64,000 bases of DNA from Candidatus Mycolicibacterium alkanivorans (GTDB lineage Bacteria > Actinomycetota > Actinomycetes > Mycobacteriales > Mycobacteriaceae), in contig NZ_JAIVFL010000001.1 of NCBI RefSeq assembly GCF_022760805.1, positions 3,410,001-3,474,000 on the forward strand, read 5' to 3'. The notes under the pieces were generated by a model that was given only the letters and a program-made list of their open reading frames with translations, was not told where the DNA came from and did no database searches. Both the position numbers and the translations under genes were made by a program. This document shows positions 33,146 to 41,570 of the stretch, one piece after another (the stretch's first letter is position 1; each line of letters starts with the position of its first letter).

Positions 33146-34357
33146 ATGCGTGACGTCGTCATCTGCGAGCCCGTTCGCACCCCCATCGGCCGCTACGGCG
33201 GCATGTTCAAGGACCTCACCGCCGTCGACCTGGGAGTCGCCGCCCTGCGCGGCCTGCTGGACCGCACCGGCATCGACCCGGACCGGATCGGCGACGTGAT
33301 CCTCGGGCACTGCAACGCCAACAGCGAAGCACCGGCGATAGGCCGGGTGATCGCCCTTGACGCCGGGCTGCCGGTCACCGTCCCGGGACAGCACCTGGAC
33401 CGGCGGTGCGGGTCGGGCCTGCAGGCCGTGATCAACGCAGTGATGCAGGTGCTGACCGGCGCCCAGAACCTGGTCGTCGCCGGCGGCACGGAGAGTATGA
33501 GCAGCGCGGCGTTCTACTCGACCGACATCCGATGGGGCGGCGCGCGCACCGGTGTTCGGATGCACGATGCATTGGTCCGAGCGCGCTCCACAGCCGGCGG
33601 CCGTTTCCACCCGGTGCCCGGCGGAATGCTCGAGACCGCCGAGAACCTCCGACGCGAATACCACATCCCACGCGAGGAGCAAGACCGGCTCGCCGTCAGC
33701 TCCCACCAGCGCGCGGTCGCCGCCCAGCAGGCCGGCGTCCTCGCCGAAGAGATTGTCGCGGTCACCGTGTCCGGCCGCAACGGTGACACCGTCATCGACA
33801 CCGACGAGCATCCCCGCCCGGGCACCACGCTCGAAACACTGGCGAAACTCCGACCGATCCTGGTCTCCTCGGACCCCGAGGCCACCGTGACCGCCGGCAA
33901 CTCGAGCGGCCAGAACGACGCCGCGGCGATGTGCCTCGTCACCACCGCCGAGCTGGCCGACGAGCTCGGCCTTCGTCCACTCGTCCGGATGGTCAGCTGG
34001 GCGGTCGCCGGGGTTCCCCCCAAGATCATGGGCATCGGCCCGGTGCCGGCGACCGAGGCGGCTCTCGCCCGCGCCGGACTGACGCTCGCGGACATGGAGG
34101 TGATCGAACTCAACGAGGCATTCGCCGCCCAGGCGCTCGCCGTGATGCGCGAGTGGAAGTTCACCGAGGGCGATCTCGGCCGCACCAACGTGCATGGTTC
34201 GGGCATCTCGCTCGGCCACCCGGTCGGCGCCACCGGGGTCAGGATGCTCGCCACGCTGTCGCGTGAACTCCATCGCCGGAAGGCACGCTACGGCCTCGAA
34301 ACGATGTGCATCGGCGGTGGCCAAGGCCTGGCCGCGGTCTTCGAGCGGGTCAACTGA
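33146..34357 (+). CDS. Acetyl-CoA acetyltransferase / 3-oxoadipyl-CoA thiolase-like
   Basis: A 403-residue degradative-type thiolase. The nucleophilic Cys lies in LDRRCGSGLQAV (near residue 90), the catalytic His in SLGHPVGATGV and the second Cys in METMCIGGGQG-like sequence near the C-terminus. NEAFAAQALAV is also conserved. ATG with CAGGAG upstream. The set LysR, CoA-transferase A and B, thiolase matches the last two steps of the 3-oxoadipate pathway (PcaIJ/PcaF or CatIJ/CatF), cleaving 3-oxoadipyl-CoA to succinyl-CoA and acetyl-CoA. No ring-cleavage gene is in the window, so another beta-keto diacid is possible. Confidence 0.9.
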   Translation: MRDVVICEPVRTPIGRYGGMFKDLTAVDLGVAALRGLLDRTGIDPDRIGDVILGHCNANSEAPAIGRVIALDAGLPVTVPGQHLDRRCGSGLQAVINAVMQVLTGAQNLVVAGGTESMSSAAFYSTDIRWGGARTGVRMHDALVRARSTAGGRFHPVPGGMLETAENLRREYHIPREEQDRLAVSSHQRAVAAQQAGVLAEEIVAVTVSGRNGDTVIDTDEHPRPGTTLETLAKLRPILVSSDPEATVTAGNSSGQNDAAAMCLVTTAELADELGLRPLVRMVSWAVAGVPPKIMGIGPVPATEAALARAGLTLADMEVIELNEAFAAQALAVMREWKFTEGDLGRTNVHGSGISLGHPVGATGVRMLATLSRELHRRKARYGLETMCIGGGQGLAAVFERVN

Positions 34358-34425
34358 CGGCTACCTCACCCTGTGCCGGCCCGCGCAGGCCGGGCGCTGC
34401 TGTGAGTCAGGCGTGCAGCGGCTGC

Positions 34426-35448
34426 TCACTGGGCAAAGCTGTCGATCAACAAGCGAAGGTCGGGCTCACCGCCAAAGGTCGGCGGGTAGAGCAGGGTTCG
34501 GTCGTACACACCGGCCCAGCGTTGCTCGACCTGCTGGCGCACCTGTTCGGGTGTACCGGCGACGGCCATCGCGTCGATCATCGGGTCGCTGACCGCGGCC
34601 AGCATGGCCTCCTTCGACCCCTTCTTCCACGCGGCGCGGATCGCCTCCGCTTCGCCCATGAACCCACCGAGTTCGAGGATCGGGTTGTAGGTCTTGACGG
34701 TCGAGTAGAACGCGATCTGCGCCGCGGCGCGGGCGCGGGCGCGCTCTTCGTCGAGGTCCACCGAGCAAATGAGGTATCCCGCGATGGGCACATCCGGCCG
34801 CCGGCCGGTGCGCGCGGCACCCTCGGCCAGCATCGGCCGAACCACCTGCTCGACGTAATCACGGGTGTACAAGGGGTGGCCGACCAGACCGTCGGCCACC
34901 GCGCCCGCGGCCTGCACCATGCGCCGGTTCACGCCGGCGAGATAGATCGGGATGTCGGTGCGCAGCGGCGCCGACACCGCGGCGGTCGGCTGGACATGCA
35001 GGCGGTAGAAGCGCCCGTCGTGGGCGATCGGGCCCTCGTGCAGCCGCCACAGGTTGCGCAATAGGCCGACAAGTTCCTCGATGCGCGCTGCCGGGTGCAG
35101 GCCATCAAGTCCGTGCCAGTCCTGCTGCATGCGCGTGGTGCCGGTGCCCAGGCCCAGCAGCAGCCGACCGCGGGAGAGCGCGTCGAGATCGCGGGCCTCA
35201 GCTGCGAGCACCAGCGGTGTGCGCCCGAACCCGTAAGCGATGCCACTGCCGAGTTGGATGGTCGACGTGACGGTGGCCATCGCGGCCAAGGCGATCGTGG
35301 CGGATCGATCGTAGAACTCCGCGGCCCAGACCGACTCGAAGCCGGCCTTTTCCGCCGCGACGGCCGCGTCGCGCAGCTGATCGATGTCGGCGCCGAAACA
35401 AACAAGGGAAGGCCTGCCCGTGCTGGAAGCAGAGTCTGAAGAACCCAT
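34426..35448 (-). CDS. LLM-class F420-dependent oxidoreductase (first)
   Basis: A 340-residue luciferase-like TIM-barrel protein. Landmarks are FESVWAAEFYDRSATIALAAMA near the N-terminus, LDALSRGRLLLGLGTGTTRM and PIYLAGVNRRMVQAAGAVADGLVGHPL, typical of F420-dependent oxidoreductases of actinobacteria; an FMN enzyme cannot be excluded. I chose ATG 35448, which has GAGGGAGG just upstream; in-frame starts at 35481 and 35517 exist. It is divergent from the AMP-ligase gene and convergent to the thiolase gene. Substrate unknown. Confidence 0.88.
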   Translation of the reverse strand: MGSSDSASSTGRPSLVCFGADIDQLRDAAVAAEKAGFESVWAAEFYDRSATIALAAMATVTSTIQLGSGIAYGFGRTPLVLAAEARDLDALSRGRLLLGLGTGTTRMQQDWHGLDGLHPAARIEELVGLLRNLWRLHEGPIAHDGRFYRLHVQPTAAVSAPLRTDIPIYLAGVNRRMVQAAGAVADGLVGHPLYTRDYVEQVVRPMLAEGAARTGRRPDVPIAGYLICSVDLDEERARARAAAQIAFYSTVKTYNPILELGGFMGEAEAIRAAWKKGSKEAMLAAVSDPMIDAMAVAGTPEQVRQQVEQRWAGVYDRTLLYPPTFGGEPDLRLLIDSFAQ

Positions 35449-35703
35449 CGCCCCTCCCTCGTCAGCCGTCGATACCGTCATGCACGCACCTGCCAATCGT
35501 CTGATACGCACGCCCACAGGGTGAGGTGACAGGGATCACAAAGCCTGTACTATACCTCAGTATGCTTATAACGAATCGGCCGGTGGTAGCCGCAGCGCCG
35601 GGTCGTCTCGACCGAAGAGCAAGTTCGCAACGCCTTCGGTGCCCCCGCCGCGCAGGACATGCGCCGCACTGTGCGGAGCAGCACGAGAAACAGGAGTGAG
35701 AAC

Positions 35704-37392
35704 GTGGGCGATCGACTGAATGCGCGGCTAGATGCGCTCGCCGCGCGCGAGGACACCTGGGTCACGCGCGAGGTTCTGCGACGCTATGTCGACGAGGAAG
35801 CCTGGACCGAACAGAGTTTTGTGCACGACCTCGAGCGGCATGCCGCCGAGCGCCCAGAAGCGCTGGCGATCCTCGACGAGGATGGGCGTCGGACCACCTA
35901 CGGTGAGTATGAGCAACGCACGCGTTGGCTGGCGCGGTCGCTGCTGGAGTTGGGTCTGCGCCCGGGCGACCGGGTGGCCATGCAGCTGCCCAACACCAGC
36001 GAGTTTTGCCTGACGTTGTTGGCCTGTGCGCGCGCCGGACTCCTGGCCGTGTTCTGCCACATGGCCTACGACGAGCATGAGCTCGACTATGTGCTCGGTC
36101 TCACGGGGGCGCGGGCGCTTGTCGTGCCGGAGCGCCTCAGAAGCCGCGAGTACGTCCCACTGGCTCTGGCGATGCGCGAGCGGATCGACACACTGGAGCA
36201 CGTGATCGCCGTCGGCGGTGCCGGCACGGCCGGGACGATCCGCTTCGAGGACCTCGTCAGCGCCGAAGGCCCCGAACGTGACCTTGCAGCGCTGCGCCCG
36301 ACGGGGGCCGACCCGTTTTTCGTCATGTTCACCTCCGGTACCACCGGACGGCCCAAGGCCGAGCTGCACACCCACGCCAACAACCTCTTCTGGATCCGGA
36401 ACTTCGAGGCCGATCAGGGGTTTCCCGCCGACGCGCGGTGGATCATCGTCACCCCGATCGCCCATCTGACGGGCCTGGGAATCGGCGTGCTCTCCGCATT
36501 GCACCGGGGGGCGGCGTTCACCCTGCTGGCGGCCTGGGATGCGGGCCGCTGCGTCGAACTGCTCGAACGGGACCGCCCCAGCTACCTGCTCGGGGCCCCC
36601 CCGATGCTGATCGACCTCGCCCGGTTTCCGCAGCTGCGCGAGCGTGATGTGCGCTCGGTGCGCGGGATCTGCTATGCCGGCGCCCCGTGCCCGGCCGACA
36701 TCCTCAACCGGCTCAACGCCGACCTCGGCGCCGATGTAAACGCGTTCTACGGCTACACCGAGGCAGGCGTGACCCACATGACGCGGCCCGGCGACCCGAT
36801 CTCGATCACCAGCCGAAGTTTCGGCAAGGCCATCCGCGGCGTGGAGCACCGGCTGATGGAGGTGGTCGAGGCGGGCGAGGCCGAGCGCGAGGTGCCGTTG
36901 CCGGGAGAGGGTGAGCTGTGGGCGCGTGGGCCCAGCTTCATCGTCGGCTACTACGGCCAGCCGGAGACGACGGCCAAGATGTTCACCGCCGACGGCTGGT
37001 TCCGGTCGGCCGATGTGGTCCGCATCGACGCCGACGGCTACGGATATTTCGTGACACGTCGCGACGACCTCATCAACCGGGGTGGGTACAAGATCGATCC
37101 ACGGGAGGTCGAGGAGGTGCTTTACGAGCACCCGGGGGTGAGTCAGGCGGCGGTGGTGGCCATGCCCGATGCACGGCTCGGTCAGCGGCCCGCGGCGTTT
37201 ATCGTCCCGAGCACACCGGGCAACCACCTCGACCTCGCCGAACTTACCGCGTTCCTGGAGAAGAAGGGCGTCAGCCGGACGAAGTGGCCGGAGGCGGTCG
37301 AGATAGTCGAGTCGTTCCCGCTGACCAGCACGGGGAAGTTCATGCGCTACACGCTGCGATCGTGGGCCGAGCAACTGAGGCCGCAGCGCTGA
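35704..37392 (+). CDS. AMP-forming acyl/aryl-CoA ligase
   Basis: A 562-residue ANL-family ligase: phosphate loop FTSGTTGRPKAELHTH, FYGYTEAGVTHM adenine region, GWFRSADVVRID and RRDDLINRGGYKIDPREVEEVL hinge, and the C-terminal Lys in TSTGKFMRYTL. GTG 35704 with AGGAG upstream; the open frame to 35659 is unsupported. Cyclohexanecarboxylate/benzoate-type ligases share this layout, but the acid cannot be named. It is followed after 6 bases by a CoA-transferase/hydrolase gene, so a single operon is likely. Confidence 0.9.
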   Translation: MGDRLNARLDALAAREDTWVTREVLRRYVDEEAWTEQSFVHDLERHAAERPEALAILDEDGRRTTYGEYEQRTRWLARSLLELGLRPGDRVAMQLPNTSEFCLTLLACARAGLLAVFCHMAYDEHELDYVLGLTGARALVVPERLRSREYVPLALAMRERIDTLEHVIAVGGAGTAGTIRFEDLVSAEGPERDLAALRPTGADPFFVMFTSGTTGRPKAELHTHANNLFWIRNFEADQGFPADARWIIVTPIAHLTGLGIGVLSALHRGAAFTLLAAWDAGRCVELLERDRPSYLLGAPPMLIDLARFPQLRERDVRSVRGICYAGAPCPADILNRLNADLGADVNAFYGYTEAGVTHMTRPGDPISITSRSFGKAIRGVEHRLMEVVEAGEAEREVPLPGEGELWARGPSFIVGYYGQPETTAKMFTADGWFRSADVVRIDADGYGYFVTRRDDLINRGGYKIDPREVEEVLYEHPGVSQAAVVAMPDARLGQRPAAFIVPSTPGNHLDLAELTAFLEKKGVSRTKWPEAVEIVESFPLTSTGKFMRYTLRSWAEQLRPQR

Positions 37393-37398
37393 ACCCGC

Positions 37399-38661
37399 GT
37401 GGGCGATCAGGGTAAGCGCATCCGCTGGCCGGTTCCGACGGTGCCCGCGGCCGACATCGACCTGAGCCGCTTCGTGCGGCCGGGCGACACGATTCTGTGG
37501 GGCCAGGGTGCCGGCGAGCCGCTGACGCTCACCGCGGCACTGGCCGAGCAGGCCGAGCGGCTGGGTGGGGTCGTCGGATTCGTAGGCCTGACCTACAACC
37601 CGCGTCTGGCGGCCCCTGGGCTTCGATTGCGCTCCTATGGCGCGCTCGGCGCTGCGGCCGACATGCCGCTCGAGGTGATCACTTGTCATATGTCTGCGCT
37701 GCCCGAGTTGCTCCGGTCGGGCCGTCTGCGTGCCGACGTCGTGCTGTGTCAGCTGACCCCGGCGGACGCTGACGGCAACCACAGCCTGGGCGTCACGGTC
37801 GACTACCTCGCCGCTGCGCTCGATGTCGCCCGCGTCGTGCTGGGCGAGGTCAACCCGGCCGTACCCCGCACGCGCGGCTCGCCGCCGGTCCCGCCCTCGC
37901 GTCTGGCCGCCACCGTGACCGCAGACCATTGTTTGATCCAGATTCCAGACCCGGAGCCCGATCCGGTGACCGCGCAAATCGGCGCGCAGGTCGCCGAATT
38001 GGTGCCCGACGGCGCCACCGTACAACTGGGGATCGGCGGCCTGGCCTCGGCGGTCGCGACCGCGCTGCGTGGGCACCGGAACCTGCGGGTGCACAGTGGC
38101 CTGGTCGGGGACTGGGTCGTGGGTCTCTCCGAGTCGGGTGCGCTAGCTCGGGAGCCGGGCGGGCCAGCCGTGGTTGCCGGCACCGCCGTGGGCACCGACC
38201 GGCTGTATGAGTTTCTGCGTGACAACCCGGCCGTCGAGCTGCGGCCGGTCGAGCGCGTGCACGACCCGGCGGTCGCGGGCGGGATCGCTCGCTTCGTCGC
38301 CGTCAACTCGGCCCTGCAAGTCGACCTTTCCGGCCAGGTCAATGCGGAGGTGATCGGCGGCCGACGGCGCGGCGCGATCGGCGGTCAGGTCGACTTCCTA
38401 CGCGCCGCGGCGATGTCTGCGGGAGGGGTAGGCGTGGTGGCGCTGCCGTCGACCGCCAACCGCGGATCGGTCTCCCGCATTGTGGGCCGCGTGGACGGTC
38501 CAGTCACCACCGGGCGCGCGGACGTGCATTGGGTGGTGACCGAGTACGGTGCCGCCGACCTGCGGGGACTCGACACGGTCGAACGCACCGCGGCGATCTG
38601 CGAGCTGGCTCACCCGGATCATCGAAATCGGCTGACGGCTGCGGTCGCGGGTGCCGGGTGA
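37399..38661 (+). CDS. Acetyl-CoA hydrolase/CoA-transferase family protein
   Basis: A 420-residue single-chain CoA-transferase (Cat1/4-hydroxybutyrate-CoA-transferase family). It has two family-I-like halves; conserved segments are TVQLGIGGLASAV, GLVGDWVV, RFVAVNSALQVDLSGQVNAEVIGG and the C-terminal TEYGAADLRG. In close relatives the position of Q in ALQVDL is usually Glu, so catalysis may differ. GTG start 6 bases after the ligase stop. It could move CoA between the ligase product and another acid. Confidence 0.85.
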   Translation: MGDQGKRIRWPVPTVPAADIDLSRFVRPGDTILWGQGAGEPLTLTAALAEQAERLGGVVGFVGLTYNPRLAAPGLRLRSYGALGAAADMPLEVITCHMSALPELLRSGRLRADVVLCQLTPADADGNHSLGVTVDYLAAALDVARVVLGEVNPAVPRTRGSPPVPPSRLAATVTADHCLIQIPDPEPDPVTAQIGAQVAELVPDGATVQLGIGGLASAVATALRGHRNLRVHSGLVGDWVVGLSESGALAREPGGPAVVAGTAVGTDRLYEFLRDNPAVELRPVERVHDPAVAGGIARFVAVNSALQVDLSGQVNAEVIGGRRRGAIGGQVDFLRAAAMSAGGVGVVALPSTANRGSVSRIVGRVDGPVTTGRADVHWVVTEYGAADLRGLDTVERTAAICELAHPDHRNRLTAAVAGAG

Positions 38662-38715
38662 TCGATCAAGGGGTTAGATCTCAATGATTGCTATCCAAAC
38701 GGCACTCTCGGGGTC

Positions 38716-38967
38716 GTGGCGAGCGCACCCAGGGTCGGTTTCCCCTGCCCGGCCGCGAACATGGCGAAGTGGTTCGCGCCCGAGACCGCGGGTGAGGTCA
38801 TGAACCAGGCGCTGCTGACCTTCGGCCACGCTGGATGGGGAACCGACGGTCTGCAAGGACAGTGGCTGCGCGACGCGTTGGCGTTCGAGATCGCCGATGG
38901 AACGGCGCGGCGCGGGTTGCCAAGCTGGTTGCCCGGCCATCTACTGGGACGTGAGTTCGTTCCGTAG
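38716..38967 (+). pseudogene. Decayed 3' fragment of an acyl-CoA dehydrogenase gene
   Basis: The frame encodes 83 residues resembling only the C-terminus of an acyl-CoA dehydrogenase (ANMAKWFAPETAGEVMNQAL, FGHAGWGTDGLQGQWLRDAL, then AFEIADGTA). After GTA the reading shifts: the expected KLVAR-type sequence is in another frame (about 38900-38935) and HLLGREFVP returns in the first. The N-terminal 300 residues and the active site are missing. It lies in the 343-base gap 38662-39004 between the CoA-transferase and the convergent LLM gene, and marks past gene loss or rearrangement. Confidence 0.65.
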
Positions 38968-39004
38968 GCAGCTGCGAGTTCGGTCTGGCGACGCGATCGA
39001 CTCA

Positions 39005-39943
39005 TCAGACGGACGTCGCAAGCCGCTCCCGAACCGCGGCGAGGCGATCGTACTGTGCCAGCACGTTGGCGGCGGTCGGCATCATCACGAACGACTCGGC
39101 GCCGGCATCGCGGTACTCCGCGAGCGCGTCGGCCACCCGCGCCTCGCTTCCGATGGCACACCATTTCTCGATTGCTTCGACGGGCATGCCGTACTGTCCC
39201 GCGACGAATCGTTGAAGTTCGGCGCGACCGGTTTCCGCGTCTTCGGTGATGTGCGCGAACATCAACATCACCGTTGTGCACACCGGCCTGCGGAACTCCT
39301 CTGCGTGCGCCCGCAGATCTTCGACCGCCGCACGCACACGACGGGGACTCAGCCACACCGCAAACCAGCCTTCGGCGAGCCGGGCCGCGCGCCGCACCGC
39401 GTGAACGGATCGGCCACCGACCACCAGCGGCGGGCGAGACGATGGCACCGGCTCCAGCCTCGGCGAACGCACCGGAAGTAACGGGCCCGGATGGTCCACG
39501 GCCTCGCCGCGCAGCAGCGCGTCGACGACAACCATCGCCTCGTCGAGCCTGCGGCCACGCTGTGCAACGGGGTACCCGGCGGCCTCGAACTCCGCCGGGT
39601 TCTCCCCTCCCACACCAACTCCCACGATCAGGCGGTCCGGCGCGAGCGCGGCGACTGTCCCGAGCTGCTTGGCTGTCCATACCGGATTGCGCATCGGCAG
39701 GAGCAGCACGCCGGTGCCCAACACCAGCCGCTGAGTGACGGCAGCGACGGCGGCGAGCGCCCCGCACGGTTCCAAGATCGGCGGATGGAAGCTCAGATGA
39801 TCGCCGACCCAACCTGAGTCAAACCCCAGGTCTTCAGCGAGGCGGGCGGCGGCCAGGAGCGGCGGGGTGCCGAGCCGAAAGGGATCGAAATTGGGCAGCA
39901 TCACACCGAATCCGGCTTCCTTCACCGTCACCGGCGAATTCAT
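39005..39943 (-). CDS. LLM-class F420-dependent oxidoreductase (second)
   Basis: A 312-residue luciferase-like oxidoreductase: FGVMLPNFDPF start, LGFDSGWVGDHLSFHPPILEP, LGTGVLLLPMRNP, APDRLIVGVGVGGENPAEFEAAG and PPLVVGGRSVHAVRRAARLAEGWF are standard for the F420-dependent group. It is not closely related to the copy at 34426-35448. The ATG overlaps the stop of a 35-codon ORF (ATGA at 39940-39943), so its translation may be coupled to that short ORF. Function unknown; nearby beta-oxidation genes suggest an oxidation or reduction step on a CoA ester or ketone. Confidence 0.9.
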   Translation of the reverse strand: MNSPVTVKEAGFGVMLPNFDPFRLGTPPLLAAARLAEDLGFDSGWVGDHLSFHPPILEPCGALAAVAAVTQRLVLGTGVLLLPMRNPVWTAKQLGTVAALAPDRLIVGVGVGGENPAEFEAAGYPVAQRGRRLDEAMVVVDALLRGEAVDHPGPLLPVRSPRLEPVPSSRPPLVVGGRSVHAVRRAARLAEGWFAVWLSPRRVRAAVEDLRAHAEEFRRPVCTTVMLMFAHITEDAETGRAELQRFVAGQYGMPVEAIEKWCAIGSEARVADALAEYRDAGAESFVMMPTAANVLAQYDRLAAVRERLATSV

Positions 39944-40047
39944 GGGATGCCGACCAAACTGAGCGGCATCTCGCTAGCGGGAATCGGTTCCTCAACCGGG
40001 AGCCTGTCCTCGGACGAGGAAAGCAACCGCGACGGGTTGGTCGCCAT
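39940..40047 (-). CDS. 35-residue small ORF coupled to LLM gene
   Basis: ATG 40047 has a strong AGGAGA site 6 bases upstream, and the TGA overlaps the LLM start in an ATGA junction. The peptide starts MATNPSRLLSSSEDRLPVEE and ends EMPLSLVGIP; it is acidic, Pro-rich and has no signal peptide or membrane segment. I do not recognise it. It may be a functional small protein, a leader ORF that sets translation of the LLM gene, or the start of a gene truncated by deletion. Confidence 0.5.
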   Translation of the reverse strand: MATNPSRLLSSSEDRLPVEEPIPASEMPLSLVGIP

Positions 40048-40125
40048 GTCGGTTCTCCTGCGATCGGCACGGCACTGCCGTGCAGTGAACGTCTGACTGC
40101 CCGCTCACCGGGTCGTGTTTGTCTA

Positions 40126-40137
40126 ATTCGTTCGAAT
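40126..40137. promoter_or_regulatory. Inverted repeat ATTCG-TT-CGAAT in divergent promoter region
   Basis: This dyad lies in the 264-base gap (40048-40311) between two divergent short ORFs. A second symmetric element with AGATC and GATCT arms around ATAATGATTAC lies at about 40208-40228. Both sit in locally AT-rich DNA and are plausible operators for one or both divergent operons. No regulator gene is adjacent. Confidence 0.4.
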
Positions 40138-40311
40138 GATTATGGCATTCTGTCGTGCCGCGGCGGTATACCGGCCGGCGGCTCCGAGTCGTAGGGGTCA
40201 GGGGAGCCAGATCATAATGATTACGATCTATGGGGTAATCTTGACACCATGGCCACCGGACATCGGAATACCTCCCCGGCTCGCCCAGCTCTAGCCCGGA
40301 AGGAAGGGATC

Positions 40312-40398
40312 GTGACTGTCATTCCGCATGATCGGTGCGCGCACACCCCGTGCGGCGACGGATCGGGACCGACCCTCGCTTCGCAGGCGGTCAGCTGA
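40312..40398 (+). CDS. 28-residue small ORF coupled to acyl-CoA dehydrogenase gene
   Basis: GTG 40312 is preceded by GGAAGGAAGGGATC, the best ribosome site near the following gene. The ORF ends in TGATG, so its stop shares one base with the dehydrogenase ATG at 40398. The peptide contains two Cys (RCAHTPCGDG). The dehydrogenase itself has no good ribosome site, so this short ORF probably recruits ribosomes for it. Whether the peptide itself acts is unknown. Confidence 0.45.
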   Translation: MTVIPHDRCAHTPCGDGSGPTLASQAVS

Positions 40399-41570
40399 TG
40401 GCGACGTCAACGATGGCGTCGCCGCTGTTACGGCTGCCGGACGTCGAGCTTCCCGTCGAGGCCGAACGGTTGCGCGACGAGGTTCGGGCATTCCTCGACG
40501 AAGAGCGGCGCCGAGGCGCGTTCGAGCCGCAGACTGACGCCTGGCTGGCCGGTTTCGACCCGGCCTTCTCGGCGCGCCTCGGGGATCGCGGCTGGCTCGG
40601 GATGACCTGGCCGCGCCGCTACGGCGGTCATGAGCGTCCAGCACTGCATCGGTTCGTCGTCGTGGAGGAGTTGCTCGCGGCCGGAGCGCCGGTAGTGGCG
40701 CACTGGGTCAGCGACCGGCAGAGCGGGCCGGCATTGCTGCGCTCTGGCACTGAGTCGCAGCGCGAGAGGTTCCTTCCCGCGATGGCTGCGGGCCGATGCT
40801 TCTTCGCCATCGGGATGAGCGAGCCGGACAGCGGTTCGGATCTCGCCTCCATCCGGACTGCCGCACGACGCGACGGAGACGGTTGGGTGCTCAACGGGAC
40901 CAAAGTCTGGACCAGTCAGGCCCACCGCTGCCACTACATGATCGCGTTGTGCCGGACGGCGCCGCTGCAGCATGGGGACCGGCACGCGGGCCTCAGCCAG
41001 TTCATCGTCGACTTGACCGCGCCGGGAGTGACGATCACACCGATCCGGTTGCTGGACGGCGAGCATCACTTCAATCAGGTCGTCCTCGACGACGTCCGAG
41101 TCGGCGACGACATGATCCTGGGCGAGGTCGGCGCGGGCTGGCGGCAGGTCACCTCCGAGCTGGCCTATGAGCGCTCCGGGCCGGAACGGTTCCTGTCGAC
41201 GCTGCCGCTGCTGCGCGAACTGGTGCGCGGCGCCGACCCCGATAATGAGCGTCAGGCGACCGCAGTCGGCGCACTCGTGGCGCAGCTGTGGGCGTTGCGC
41301 CGGCTCTCGCTGCAAATCGCCGGATCGCTTGATCGGGGGGAAGCTCCCGATGTCGTCGCCGCCTTGGTGAAGGACGCGGGCACCACGTTGGAAAACGAAA
41401 TCATCGATGTCGTGCGGGCGCTGGCGCAGGTCGAGCCAAGCCGAAACTCGCCTCATCCGCTCGAACGGGAGTTAGCCCGGGCGGTATTGCACGCGCCTGG
41501 TTTCACCTTGCGCGGAGGCACGAACGAGGTGCTGCGCGGCATCGTGGCGCGAGGGCTGGGGTTGCGGTGA
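40398..41570 (+). CDS. Acyl-CoA dehydrogenase, first of a pair
   Basis: A 390-residue FadE-type flavoenzyme with AIGMSEPDSGSDLASIRTAAR, VLNGTKVWTSQAHRCHYMI, the ELAYERSGPERFLS segment and a C-terminal FTLRGGTNEVLRGIVARGLGL. It is adjacent to and overlaps a second, shorter dehydrogenase (GTGA at 41567-41570). In mycobacteria such fadE pairs (for example FadE26-FadE27 in cholesterol side-chain oxidation) form alpha2beta2 heterotetramers acting on bulky CoA esters, and that is the best model here. The start at 40398 is coupled to a short upstream ORF; ATG 40413 is an alternative. Confidence 0.88.
   Translation: MATSTMASPLLRLPDVELPVEAERLRDEVRAFLDEERRRGAFEPQTDAWLAGFDPAFSARLGDRGWLGMTWPRRYGGHERPALHRFVVVEELLAAGAPVVAHWVSDRQSGPALLRSGTESQRERFLPAMAAGRCFFAIGMSEPDSGSDLASIRTAARRDGDGWVLNGTKVWTSQAHRCHYMIALCRTAPLQHGDRHAGLSQFIVDLTAPGVTITPIRLLDGEHHFNQVVLDDVRVGDDMILGEVGAGWRQVTSELAYERSGPERFLSTLPLLRELVRGADPDNERQATAVGALVAQLWALRRLSLQIAGSLDRGEAPDVVAALVKDAGTTLENEIIDVVRALAQVEPSRNSPHPLERELARAVLHAPGFTLRGGTNEVLRGIVARGLGLR

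Noticed and set aside
35541..35572. Partly symmetric AT-rich sequence (CTATAC...GTATGC, TATAAC) between LLM and ligase genes
   Set aside because: Arms match poorly and no paired -35/-10 is visible; too weak to list.
35728..38094. 788-codon minus-strand open frame opposite the ligase and CoA-transferase genes
   Set aside because: Antisense shadow of two genes with full motifs; no ribosome site or domain.
39940..40047. Mycofactocin precursor peptide
   Set aside because: The C-terminus is not the conserved Val-Tyr ending of MftA and no mft genes are adjacent.
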